Assembly (NCBI GenBank): GCA_964582415.1
Contig: CAZOSF010000003.1
Location: 1-64,000 of the forward strand
From: CAZOSF01 sp964582415
GTDB taxonomy: Bacteria; Bacteroidota; Bacteroidia; Flavobacteriales; Flavobacteriaceae
Direction of reading: 5' to 3'
Length of the DNA stretch: 64,000 nucleotides
Positions 56,475 through 64,000 of the stretch are shown piece after piece. Each line of letters opens with the position of its first letter. Position 1 is the stretch's first letter. A model generated the notes under the pieces. That model ran no database searches and was not told the DNA's origin. It saw only the letters and a list, made by a program, of their open reading frames with translations. Position numbers and translations under genes: made by a program.

Positions 56475-57626
56475 ATGAAAAGAAAAGGAACCATTATCAC
56501 ACTGATTTTAATTTTTGTAGCCTTTATAATTGGCATTTATTATATCTGGGTGAAAGACCAACAAGATCCTGTAGTATATGAGACTGAAACGGCCTCGGTA
56601 AACAATGTGGTTAAAAAAACCGTTGCCACGGGAAGTATTGTCCCTAAAGAAGAAGTACTTATCAAGCCAAATATCTCGGGTATTATCGATGAAATCTATG
56701 TAGAAGCGGGAGATATTATAAAAGCTGGGGATCTGATTGCTAAAGTGAAAGTAGTGCCCAACGTTAATTCGTTGAACAGTGCCCGCAACGCTATCAATTC
56801 CAGTCAGACGGCCGTAGAAACAGCACGATTGGCGTATGAGAGTCAAAAGAACATTTATCAACGTCAGAAGGAGTTACATGAAAAGGGTGTTATTTCTGCT
56901 AATGAATTCGATAACGCCCAATTGGCATACGACCAGGCGTTACAGCGATATAACCAGGAAAAGGTAAATTTACAGGGGGCACAACAAACCTACGATATCG
57001 TAAAAACTGGAACCACCAGTGGGCTTGGAACTATTGCAAATACAGAGATTCGAGCAACTGTATCGGGCATGGTGTTGGATGTTCCAGTCAAAGTAGGAAA
57101 TCAAGTAATCGAGGCCAACAACTTTAACGATGGAACTACGATTGCTACGCTTGCGGATGTTGGAAAAATGATTTTTGAAGGCAAAGTAGATGAAAGTGAG
57201 GTGGGTAAAATCACCGAATCATTGCCTTTGGAGATTACGGTAGGTGCTATTGAGGATAAAAAATTTGATGCAGTTCTTGATTATATCGCTCCGAAAGGGG
57301 TAGAAGAAAATGGTGCCATTCAATTTGAAATTAAAGGAACCTTAAGTAAAAAGGATACCACTTTTATTCGGGCTGGCCTGAGCGCCAATGCTTCCATTAT
57401 TTTGGCTCGAGCCGATAGCGTTTTGACCATCAAGGAGGCCTTGGTACAATACGATCAGGAGACTAAGGAACCCTTTGTGGAAATAGAAACGGGAGACCAG
57501 AAGTTTGAACGCCGCCCTGTAGAATTGGGAATCAGTGATGGTATCATCGTTGAAATCAAAAGTGGAATTTCCGAAGAAGACAAAATCAAGGTCTGGAACC
57601 AACTGGTGGCACCCCAACAATTTTAA
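56475..57626 (+). CDS. Membrane-fusion (periplasmic adaptor) protein 1
   Basis: 383 residues, HlyD/MacA family. N-terminal anchor (about 7-24), lipoyl half EEVLIKPNISGIIDEIYVEA, a long alpha-hairpin (about 90-175) with LHEKGVISANEFDNAQLAYD, the second lipoyl half IRATVSGMVLDVPVKVGNQV, and beta-barrel plus membrane-proximal domains. It bridges the permeases and the outer-membrane channel TolC. Lies between permease 2 and the TolC gene. Confidence 0.92.
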   Translation: MKRKGTIITLILIFVAFIIGIYYIWVKDQQDPVVYETETASVNNVVKKTVATGSIVPKEEVLIKPNISGIIDEIYVEAGDIIKAGDLIAKVKVVPNVNSLNSARNAINSSQTAVETARLAYESQKNIYQRQKELHEKGVISANEFDNAQLAYDQALQRYNQEKVNLQGAQQTYDIVKTGTTSGLGTIANTEIRATVSGMVLDVPVKVGNQVIEANNFNDGTTIATLADVGKMIFEGKVDESEVGKITESLPLEITVGAIEDKKFDAVLDYIAPKGVEENGAIQFEIKGTLSKKDTTFIRAGLSANASIILARADSVLTIKEALVQYDQETKEPFVEIETGDQKFERRPVELGISDGIIVEIKSGISEEDKIKVWNQLVAPQQF

Positions 57627-57702
57627 TCCATAGTTCAAAAAAGTGTCAGAAACTGTAACACTTTCCGTAAACAATATACCAATGAATCGAACCTATTCAA
57701 CT

Positions 57703-59034
57703 ATGAAGCGACTCGGATTATTTCTATTGATGCTCGTTGCAACCTTTTCGGTGCAGGGCCAATCCAAGAAATGGACCCTACGAGAATGTGTGGAACATGC
57801 GCTTGAAAACAATATCTCTGTTAAACAAAGCGAATTAGATTTAGAAGCCACTGAGGCTGAAAAGCTTAGTGCTATCGGAAATTTTTTACCGAGTGTCAAT
57901 GGTAGTGCAACTTATTCCACTAACACTGGGGCGAACATCAACCCAGTTACCAATGTCTTCGAAAATGAAACCTTCGAATCGATTACAATTGGTGGTACCG
58001 TTGGGCTTACGGTTTTTAATGGGCTGCAAAATATCCGACAATTGCAGCGCGCCAAACTTTCCAAACTTGCAGCCGAATACCAGCTGTCCAAAATGAAGGA
58101 TGATATTTCCTTGTTTGTTGCAAATGCCTACCTTCAAGTACTTAACAACAAGGCTAATTTGGAAGTGCTAAAGTCACAGAATGCTGTAACTCAAGAGCAA
58201 ATTCAACGAACTCAGGAATTGGTAAATGCTGGGGTCTTGCCAAAGGGAGACCTCTTGGAAATCCAAGCTACCGATGCTACGGAAAAACAAAGCATCGTCA
58301 ATGCTCAAAACCAAGTTACATTGTCCTTATTGAGCCTTGCCCAACTGCTTCGAATGGAGGATTATAAAAATTTCGACATTGAGGATGAGGGTTATGAAAT
58401 CATAGACCAAGGCATTTCAGGACGCCCTGTAGGTGATATCATCAATAGTGCTAAGGAGAATAGATCGGAAATTAAAATTGCCGAGAAAAGTGTCGAATTG
58501 GCCGAGAAGGACCTTCAAATAGCACGTGGTGCTTATTATCCTTCCATAACTGCATTTTTCAGTTATAATACCCGATATTCCGATCCCGACTTTTTAGATC
58601 GAAACTTTACCGATCAATTATGGCAAAACGATGGTACTGGTTATGGTTTGCGGTTGAATATTCCTGTTTTAAATGGTTTCGGGACGCGAAGCAACGTGAT
58701 GCGGAATAAGGTGAATTTAGAACGATCGAAATATCAACTGGAGCAGGCGCAACTCGATTTGGAATCGACCATCTATCAAGCCTATGTCGATGCCCAAGGA
58801 GCTTACAAATCTTATGAAGCTGCCAACAAAGCTATGGAATCGCAAGAATTGGCCTATGAATATGCCAAGGAGCGTTACGATGTTGGTTTGACCAATGCCT
58901 TCGATTTCAGTCAATCGAAAACACGTTACGATAATGCACGTATTGAAGCAAATAGAACCAAATACGATTATATTTTTAAATTAAAAGTATTGGAATTGTA
59001 CTTTGGCATTCCGGCTACGGAACTTAAGTTTTAA
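57703..59034 (+). CDS. TolC-family outer-membrane efflux protein
   Basis: 443 residues from MKRLGLFLLMLVATFSVQGQ, an ideal signal peptide. An ATG at 57682 and a GTG at 57643 are possible longer starts. Two repeated outer-membrane-efflux domains: WTLRECVEHALENNISVKQS and GRPVGDIINSAKENRSEIKI start each half, with long helices and a C-terminal LKVLELYFGIPATELKF. It forms the trimeric exit channel of the tripartite pump. Confidence 0.93.
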   Translation: MKRLGLFLLMLVATFSVQGQSKKWTLRECVEHALENNISVKQSELDLEATEAEKLSAIGNFLPSVNGSATYSTNTGANINPVTNVFENETFESITIGGTVGLTVFNGLQNIRQLQRAKLSKLAAEYQLSKMKDDISLFVANAYLQVLNNKANLEVLKSQNAVTQEQIQRTQELVNAGVLPKGDLLEIQATDATEKQSIVNAQNQVTLSLLSLAQLLRMEDYKNFDIEDEGYEIIDQGISGRPVGDIINSAKENRSEIKIAEKSVELAEKDLQIARGAYYPSITAFFSYNTRYSDPDFLDRNFTDQLWQNDGTGYGLRLNIPVLNGFGTRSNVMRNKVNLERSKYQLEQAQLDLESTIYQAYVDAQGAYKSYEAANKAMESQELAYEYAKERYDVGLTNAFDFSQSKTRYDNARIEANRTKYDYIFKLKVLELYFGIPATELKF

Positions 59035-59039
59035 CCATC

Positions 59040-60314
59040 ATGAGCAAAAAGACACTAATCTGGTTATTGGTAGGCCTCGCAGCAGTGGCCGTTTCATTGG
59101 TTGTTTGGAAAAAAGCCTTCGGAAAGGACAGCAATGTTCGAGAGGTGGAAGTAGTGACCATTAAACCTATGGATATAACTGAAACGGTGGCAGCAACTGG
59201 GAAAATACAGCCCGAAATTGAGGTGATGCTGTCTTCGGAAGTATCTGGAGAGATTATCGCACTTCCTATAAAGGAAGGACAACAGGTTGAAAAAGGGGAT
59301 TTATTGGTTAGGATCAATCCAGATCTTATCCAATCGGCACTTTCACAAGCCCAGGCTGGGCTGCAAAACGCCAGAGCACAACTTTCTCAAGCTACAGCCT
59401 CACTTAAAAATGCCGAACTCACGTATAATAGAAACAAAACCTTGTTCGAGAAAGGGGTGATTTCTGCAAGTGAATGGGACCGTATGGTTGCGGACTACGA
59501 AATGGCACAAGCCAACAAAGAATCGGCATATTTCAGCGTGCAAAGTGCAGCAGCAAACGTGAAACAAACCCAGGACAACCTATCACGTACAACGCTGTAC
59601 GCGCCCATGTCGGGGACTATTTCTAAATTATCGGTGGAATTGGGAGAAAGGGTAGTAGGAACCGCTCAGATGGCTGGGACCGAAATTCTTAGGGTAGCCA
59701 ATCTCTCCAATATGGAAGTGGAGGTCGATGTTAATGAAAACGATATCGTGAAAGTAGCTATCGGCGATTCCACCATTGTTGAAGTAGATGCATACTTAAA
59801 GCGCCAATTCAAAGGAATTGTTACGGAAATAGCCAACTCCGCGGAAAGTACATTAACCGCAGACCAGGTAACTAACTTTAAAGTTAAGGTTCGTATTCTT
59901 GCAGATTCCTACAAAGACTTAGTCGAGGGAAAATCTGAAAATTACTCACCTTTCCGTCCAGGAATGACAGCAACCGTGGATATCATTACTGAAAAGAAAG
60001 ACAATATCATTGGGGTTCCAATCAGTGCCGTTGTAGTAAAATCGGATACAACTTCGAAAAAACCGGGTGAGACCAAGGAAAAGGTGAAAGATTCCGACGA
60101 GAAATTTGAATGTGTATTTGTAAAGGAAGGAGAGGTTGCAAAACTCCGCGTTGTGGAAACAGGAATTCAAGATGATGAATATATTGAAATTCTCACCGGA
60201 CTTAAAGAAGAAGAGGTGGTCATCACCGGACCGTATAATTTAGTGACAAAAATCTTGGATAGCGGCGATAAAGTTGCAGAAAAAACTTCCGAATCCGATA
60301 AAGAAGAAAAATAA
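59040..60314 (+). CDS. Membrane-fusion (periplasmic adaptor) protein 2
   Basis: 424 residues, a second HlyD/MacA-like adaptor, longer than the first. N-terminal anchor (about 5-23), lipoyl half EVMLSSEVSGEIIALPIKEG, alpha-hairpin with LFEKGVISASEWDRMVADYE, and a second lipoyl half TTLYAPMSGTISKLSVELGE. The C-terminus has a Lys/Glu-rich insert (about 340-360) and an acidic tail. Its stop overlaps the tsaB start by one base. Two adaptors around one TolC gene is unusual; both may function with different permease partners. Confidence 0.92.
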   Translation: MSKKTLIWLLVGLAAVAVSLVVWKKAFGKDSNVREVEVVTIKPMDITETVAATGKIQPEIEVMLSSEVSGEIIALPIKEGQQVEKGDLLVRINPDLIQSALSQAQAGLQNARAQLSQATASLKNAELTYNRNKTLFEKGVISASEWDRMVADYEMAQANKESAYFSVQSAAANVKQTQDNLSRTTLYAPMSGTISKLSVELGERVVGTAQMAGTEILRVANLSNMEVEVDVNENDIVKVAIGDSTIVEVDAYLKRQFKGIVTEIANSAESTLTADQVTNFKVKVRILADSYKDLVEGKSENYSPFRPGMTATVDIITEKKDNIIGVPISAVVVKSDTTSKKPGETKEKVKDSDEKFECVFVKEGEVAKLRVVETGIQDDEYIEILTGLKEEEVVITGPYNLVTKILDSGDKVAEKTSESDKEEK

Positions 60315-60982
60315 TGGCTTTGATTCTTTGTATTGAGACAGCCACCACCAATTGTTCAGTAGCGCTTTCAAAAGATGGAAGCGTTATTGCTTTTAAAGAA
60401 GACAACAGTAAGGAGTATTCACATTCCGAACGACTGCACGGATTTATAGAATCGGTTCTTAAAGAAGCCGAGGTTGCCTTGGAGGAGTTGGATGCAATTG
60501 CGGTTAGCAAAGGACCAGGGTCTTATACTGGCTTACGAATTGGGGTTTCCACAGTGAAAGGACTATGCTATGCTGTAGATAAACCAATGATTGCTACCTC
60601 AACACTTCAAACTTTGGCTTTGAGTGTCAGAGAGCCCGTCGATTTCATTGTGCCTATGTTGGATGCACGAAGAATGGAGGTGTATTCTTCAGTCAATACT
60701 GGCAAAGGAATTCCATTACGTGAAATCAAGGCGGAAATTCTAAACACCGACTCCTTCCATGAGTATTTAAGCAAAGGAAAAGTTGTATTCATTGGTAACG
60801 GAGTTGCGAAGTTTCAGGAGATATGCCAACACCCCAATGCTCGTTTCTTGGAACGGCTACCTTCTGCCAAAGAGATGTGTTCCTTGGTACAAAGTAAATT
60901 CGATGAAAAGGAATGGGAGGATGTAGCTTATTTTGAACCTTACTACCTGAAAGATTTCATTACCACAGGATCGAAAAGCTAA
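60314..60982 (+). CDS. tsaB: tRNA threonylcarbamoyladenosine biosynthesis protein TsaB
   Basis: 222 residues. An ASKHA-fold pseudo-enzyme that pairs with TsaD in the t6A synthesis complex. Motifs ALILCIETATTNCSVALSKD at the start, EELDAIAVSKGPGSYTGLRI in the middle, and DFIVPMLDARRMEVYSSV. Translationally coupled to the second adaptor gene (TAATG overlap). The substrate-making enzyme Sua5 is encoded at 710-1669. tsaD, tsaE not in the window. Confidence 0.94.
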   Translation: MALILCIETATTNCSVALSKDGSVIAFKEDNSKEYSHSERLHGFIESVLKEAEVALEELDAIAVSKGPGSYTGLRIGVSTVKGLCYAVDKPMIATSTLQTLALSVREPVDFIVPMLDARRMEVYSSVNTGKGIPLREIKAEILNTDSFHEYLSKGKVVFIGNGVAKFQEICQHPNARFLERLPSAKEMCSLVQSKFDEKEWEDVAYFEPYYLKDFITTGSKS

Positions 60983-60987
60983 AAATT

Positions 60988-61018
60988 AAAAAAGGCATTG
61001 GGTAACCAATGCCTTTTT
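60988..61018. terminator. Bidirectional terminator after tsaB
   Basis: GGCATTGG (60994-61001) / CCAATGCC (61006-61013), loop GTAA, A run before and T run after. Serves tsaB (+) and the convergent gene at 61045 (-). Confidence 0.9.
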
Positions 61019-61044
61019 CAAAATCATAAAATAATTCCTAAATA

Positions 61045-61782
61045 TTAGGGTTTTTTCACGATGTCTCCATTACCCGTTGCCTGCTCCTGCAGACTTTCAT
61101 AAAAATGGATAACCTCGGTAAGCTCTCTTTCAAAAGTATCCTCTTTAAATCTGAAATCCTTCTCCTTGATGAATTCCTTAATTTCATCTTTAAACTTTGG
61201 GAAGATTTTACGAACGCCACTGCGACTCGTTCTTATTTCTTCAAATTTTTTCCCTATTTGGAAGTAGTAGGTGTCTTTGGTAATGTAAGAAGGTAAAATG
61301 TCCCTAGTTAAATGGGTGACAGCTTTTTGACCCTCTTTGAATACTTTGATGGGTTTTAGGTAAACAGCATATTCTGGTCCTTGATACACTTTTCTGAAAA
61401 ACTGTTTCATCCCCGTAATTGGATTGAACATCAATGAAAAGTGCTCGTTTCCATAGTCAAAAGAAATACCAGGTTTGCTCTGGATAGTTTCAATTTTTCC
61501 ATCCTGATTACCTCTAATTTCGATGACTTCCTTATGCACGTTATACCGTAACAATATGTTATCGGCAATAATGCTGTCATTAAAATAAACCTTCCCTAGC
61601 TTATATTGCGTGTCGTAATAAGGGCTTCCAACAAATTCAGTTGGATTCCAAGGCTGGTCTACTACCCTTGAAGATATAAGATTGCTTTGTACCGATCTCA
61701 ATCCTGCGTTTCGAACAGCTTGAGAAAATGATTGTAATGTGAAAACTAGAAAAAGTGCTAGTGTAAATTTAATATGCTTCAT
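61045..61782 (-). CDS. Secreted protein of unknown function
   Basis: 245 residues from MKHIKFTLALFLVFTLQSFS, a signal peptide; an ATG at 61911 would add 43 residues with no signal function. The mature part has beta-rich sequence (YKLGKVYFNDSIIADNILLR, KVYQGPEYAVYLKPI) and a basic, charged C-terminal third (KIFPKFKDEIKEFIKEKDFR). No family recognised. It is periplasmic or outer-membrane by the signal. Ends at the terminator shared with tsaB; about 170 bases separate it from the DUF255 gene on the same strand. Confidence 0.8.
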   Translation of the reverse strand: MKHIKFTLALFLVFTLQSFSQAVRNAGLRSVQSNLISSRVVDQPWNPTEFVGSPYYDTQYKLGKVYFNDSIIADNILLRYNVHKEVIEIRGNQDGKIETIQSKPGISFDYGNEHFSLMFNPITGMKQFFRKVYQGPEYAVYLKPIKVFKEGQKAVTHLTRDILPSYITKDTYYFQIGKKFEEIRTSRSGVRKIFPKFKDEIKEFIKEKDFRFKEDTFERELTEVIHFYESLQEQATGNGDIVKKP

Positions 61783-61951
61783 AAAGGGGGTATAATTTCT
61801 TATGTACGCTGCCAAAATTGGGCAAACGATTAAGGTTGCGATTTTATGATTTGATGAATCTTTTAAAACAAGAAATTTCTGTCCTTGAATCAAAGTGGCG
61901 AATATACCCAAAGCAGGGCAGGATAGCTGTTAAAAAAAAGGAAAAAATATC

Positions 61952-64000
61952 TTAAAAGTCAGATTCTAAGAGTTTCAACCCAGTAGCTACCTCTTCCACT
62001 GGAAGCTTACAGGTGTTGTTTCGGCAAACGTAAATAAAAGTGTGACCCTCTACGTATCTATTTTCAAGCAAAGGCAAGTTGTCTTCCTCTATACTTCCCG
62101 CTATGAGTTCATTTGGTAGATATTTTTTGGTGAGTTCGCGTTGGAGTGTTTTCGCATCATCTCCCACAATGACCACTTCATAAAATGGAAAGCGATAATT
62201 GGCAAGTAGATCAATCCAATTCGACAAACTTCCGGGATATTTTTCCAGTTCGGGCTGAACATTTTTCAACATTTGTTCGGCCAGATTTGCATATTCATCC
62301 CGATACATATGGTGTGAAAGAAGGAAAAGATTTTTAGCCATGATGGAATTGGAAGCTGGGATGACATTGTCCCTATAGTCGATACTCCTGGAGAGTATTT
62401 CCTTATCCTCCTTGGAGGTGAAATAAAACATTTGAGATTCTGGATCCAAAAACTTATCGATGGAGTATTGGGCCAATGCATCTGCGGTAAGAAGCCATTT
62501 TTTATCAAAGGTCACTTCGTAAAGAGCTAAAAATGCTTGAATCGTACTTGCATAATCTTCTAAATACCCATTTATGGTACTCTTCCCTTGTTTATAGTTA
62601 TGAAAGAGGGAACCATCATTTTTTAACTGTTTCTGAAGAATGAATTCGCCATTCCGTATCGCTCTCTCTAGATAGGTTGGGTTTTCAAAAGATTTATAGG
62701 CATCCACGTATCCCTTAATCATCAGAGCGTTCCATGAGGTTAGGGATTTGTCATCGAGTCTTGGTTTTTCACGTTCATCTCGATATTCAAACAGCACTTC
62801 CTTCCAATGCGTCACTTTTTCTTTTAAGTCGACCACGGAAATCGAATGTATGCTAGCTATTTCCTCTGGACTTTTCGACCGCACCAAAACATATCTCTGA
62901 GATTCTTTCCAAAGTCCATAGTCGTTGATGTTAAAATAATCTGCAAATAGGTTCCAGTCATCAGTGATAAGTGACCTCAGTTCCTCTAAGGAATAAGTAT
63001 AAAATGCCCCTTCTTCCAATTCGCCCGCTTCATTATGGCTGTCGGCATCAAGTGAGGAATAAAAAACACCTTCTGGATGAGTGAATTCCGTTTCGATAAA
63101 ATCTAACGTTTCCTCTACTACCTGCTTGTACAGGGCCTTTTGCTCGGAGCGATAAGCGATACTGTACAGGGAAACCAATTGCGCATTGTCGTACAGCATT
63201 TTTTCGAAATGAGGGATGTGCCAACGATCATCGGTGCTGTAACGCGCAAAACCACCGCCCACATGGTCATAAAGACCTCCGTATGCCATTTTCTGAAGAC
63301 TGCGATGTACTTGCTGGGAAAGAGAATTATCTTTGGTGTTAAATCCCCAACGAAGTAAGGTTTCCCATTGGTTAGGCATCATGAATTTTGGGGCACCACG
63401 ATTACCTCCATCAATCGTATCAAATTGGTTTTTCCATTTTTGGATCATTTTGGAAGCATCATATTCTTTAAAATTCAGGTCAGAAGTATTAAGGGTAACT
63501 AAATCCAAACTTTTAATTCCTTCTTCCAACTTACTGGCATAGGCTTCCAGCTTTTCTGGCGAAGTCTCATACAATTCCTGAAGCTGGTTCAATACCCGAA
63601 TCCAATCATCTTTTTTAAAATAGGTGCCACCAAAAACAGGTCTTCCGTCGGGTAGGGTTATCGCATTTAGTGGCCACCCAGCGTTTCCTGTCATTAATTG
63701 AACCGCATTGATATAGGTTTGATCCACATCAGGGCGCTCCTCCCGGTCTACTTTTATAGAAATAAAATGAGTATTCATTACGGCTGCGACGGTAGAATCC
63801 TCAAAACTTTCCTTTTCCATAACATGACACCAGTGACAGGCGGCGTACCCAATACTAATGACCATCAGTTTATTGGTTTGACGAGCTTCTTCAAGGGCGC
63901 TATCCCCCCAGGGCTTCCAGTTAACGGGATTATGGGCGTGTTGAAGTAGATACGGACTTGTTTCGTTAATTAAATCATTAGTGTATTGATGTGTTTCCAA
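61952..64000 (-). CDS. Thioredoxin-domain protein of the DUF255/YyaL family, 5' end at window edge
   Basis: At least 682 residues. The N-terminal thioredoxin-like domain begins [20 protein letters not shown] and holds [18 protein letters not shown] (C55-x-x-C58), the DUF255 hallmark. The rest is an alpha/alpha-toroid like N-acylglucosamine epimerases, with [35 protein letters not shown] and [10 protein letters not shown]. The last readable codon is a TTG at the edge, so the real start may be it or lie just outside. Function unproven; related to mammalian SPATA20. Cytoplasmic by the lack of a visible signal. Confidence 0.88.
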   Translation of the reverse strand: METHQYTNDLINETSPYLLQHAHNPVNWKPWGDSALEEARQTNKLMVISIGYAACHWCHVMEKESFEDSTVAAVMNTHFISIKVDREERPDVDQTYINAVQLMTGNAGWPLNAITLPDGRPVFGGTYFKKDDWIRVLNQLQELYETSPEKLEAYASKLEEGIKSLDLVTLNTSDLNFKEYDASKMIQKWKNQFDTIDGGNRGAPKFMMPNQWETLLRWGFNTKDNSLSQQVHRSLQKMAYGGLYDHVGGGFARYSTDDRWHIPHFEKMLYDNAQLVSLYSIAYRSEQKALYKQVVEETLDFIETEFTHPEGVFYSSLDADSHNEAGELEEGAFYTYSLEELRSLITDDWNLFADYFNINDYGLWKESQRYVLVRSKSPEEIASIHSISVVDLKEKVTHWKEVLFEYRDEREKPRLDDKSLTSWNALMIKGYVDAYKSFENPTYLERAIRNGEFILQKQLKNDGSLFHNYKQGKSTINGYLEDYASTIQAFLALYEVTFDKKWLLTADALAQYSIDKFLDPESQMFYFTSKEDKEILSRSIDYRDNVIPASNSIMAKNLFLLSHHMYRDEYANLAEQMLKNVQPELEKYPGSLSNWIDLLANYRFPFYEVVIVGDDAKTLQRELTKKYLPNELIAGSIEEDNLPLLENRYVEGHTFIYVCRNNTCKLPVEEVATGLKLLESDF

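Overview
This window is ordinary chromosomal DNA of a member of the Bacteroidota, almost certainly a (probably marine) Flavobacteriaceae. The evidence is a complete alternative complex III operon (act genes) fused to coxBA, a 2,400-residue SprA (type IX secretion/gliding), a ruvA-sprA-gcvH order, TonB-type proteins, Dps/ferritin, promoters of the TAnnTTTG type and a near absence of Shine-Dalgarno sequences. The genus cannot be resolved from the sequence alone. I saw no prophage, insertion sequence, integrase, CRISPR array or defence island.

Layout. 1-709: the 3' part of a tRNA-Gln(TTG), its terminator, and about 600 bp of degenerate intergenic repeats. 710-7111: Sua5-type threonylcarbamoyl-AMP synthase, an M49-like metallopeptidase lipoprotein, and a minus-strand stress group (ferritin, small envelope proteins, Dps, tandem UspA). 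7197-11696: rimP-nusA-infB, preceded by a terminator-like hairpin in the leader. 11739-12167: SPOR-domain protein. 12263-24057: actABCDEF-coxBA operon. 24091-29084: ruvB-queG, malic enzyme, ruvA. 29095-37140: sprA-gcvH-vanZ-like. 37200-38824: two tandem tonB-like genes. 38917-44546: secreted esterase with TPRs, then an Hpt/receiver/hybrid-kinase cassette on the minus strand and a divergent LytTR regulator. 44691-47854: an outer-membrane Wzi/RemB-like barrel with an N-terminal TonB-C-like domain, and a metallo-beta-lactamase-fold hydrolase. 47926-53106: second respiratory locus (heme O synthase, two subunit III genes, subunit IV, SCO-like, SCO1, DUF420 and a small Cys-x-x-Cys membrane protein). 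53246-60982: a MacAB-TolC-like tripartite ABC system with two permeases and two membrane-fusion proteins, ending in tsaB. 61045-64000: a secreted hypothetical protein and a thioredoxin-like DUF255 protein that reaches the window edge.

How it works together. The two respiratory loci lie about 24 kb apart and supply most of an electron chain from menaquinol through complex III (ActA-F) to a caa3/aa3-type oxidase, with its heme and copper assembly factors. The sua5 and tsaB genes at opposite ends both serve t6A tRNA modification.

Points most worth a second look: a helix-hairpin-helix domain fused to the C-terminus of the membrane subunit ActC; a complete intrinsic-terminator hairpin between promoter and start codon of rimP-nusA-infB, which suggests attenuation; a TonB-C-like domain at the N-terminus of an outer-membrane barrel, 6 kb from two tonB paralogues; a cysteine-free SCO-like protein next to SCO1; and two inverted copies of a dispersed intergenic repeat. 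All family assignments rest on reading motifs by eye; no database search was possible.
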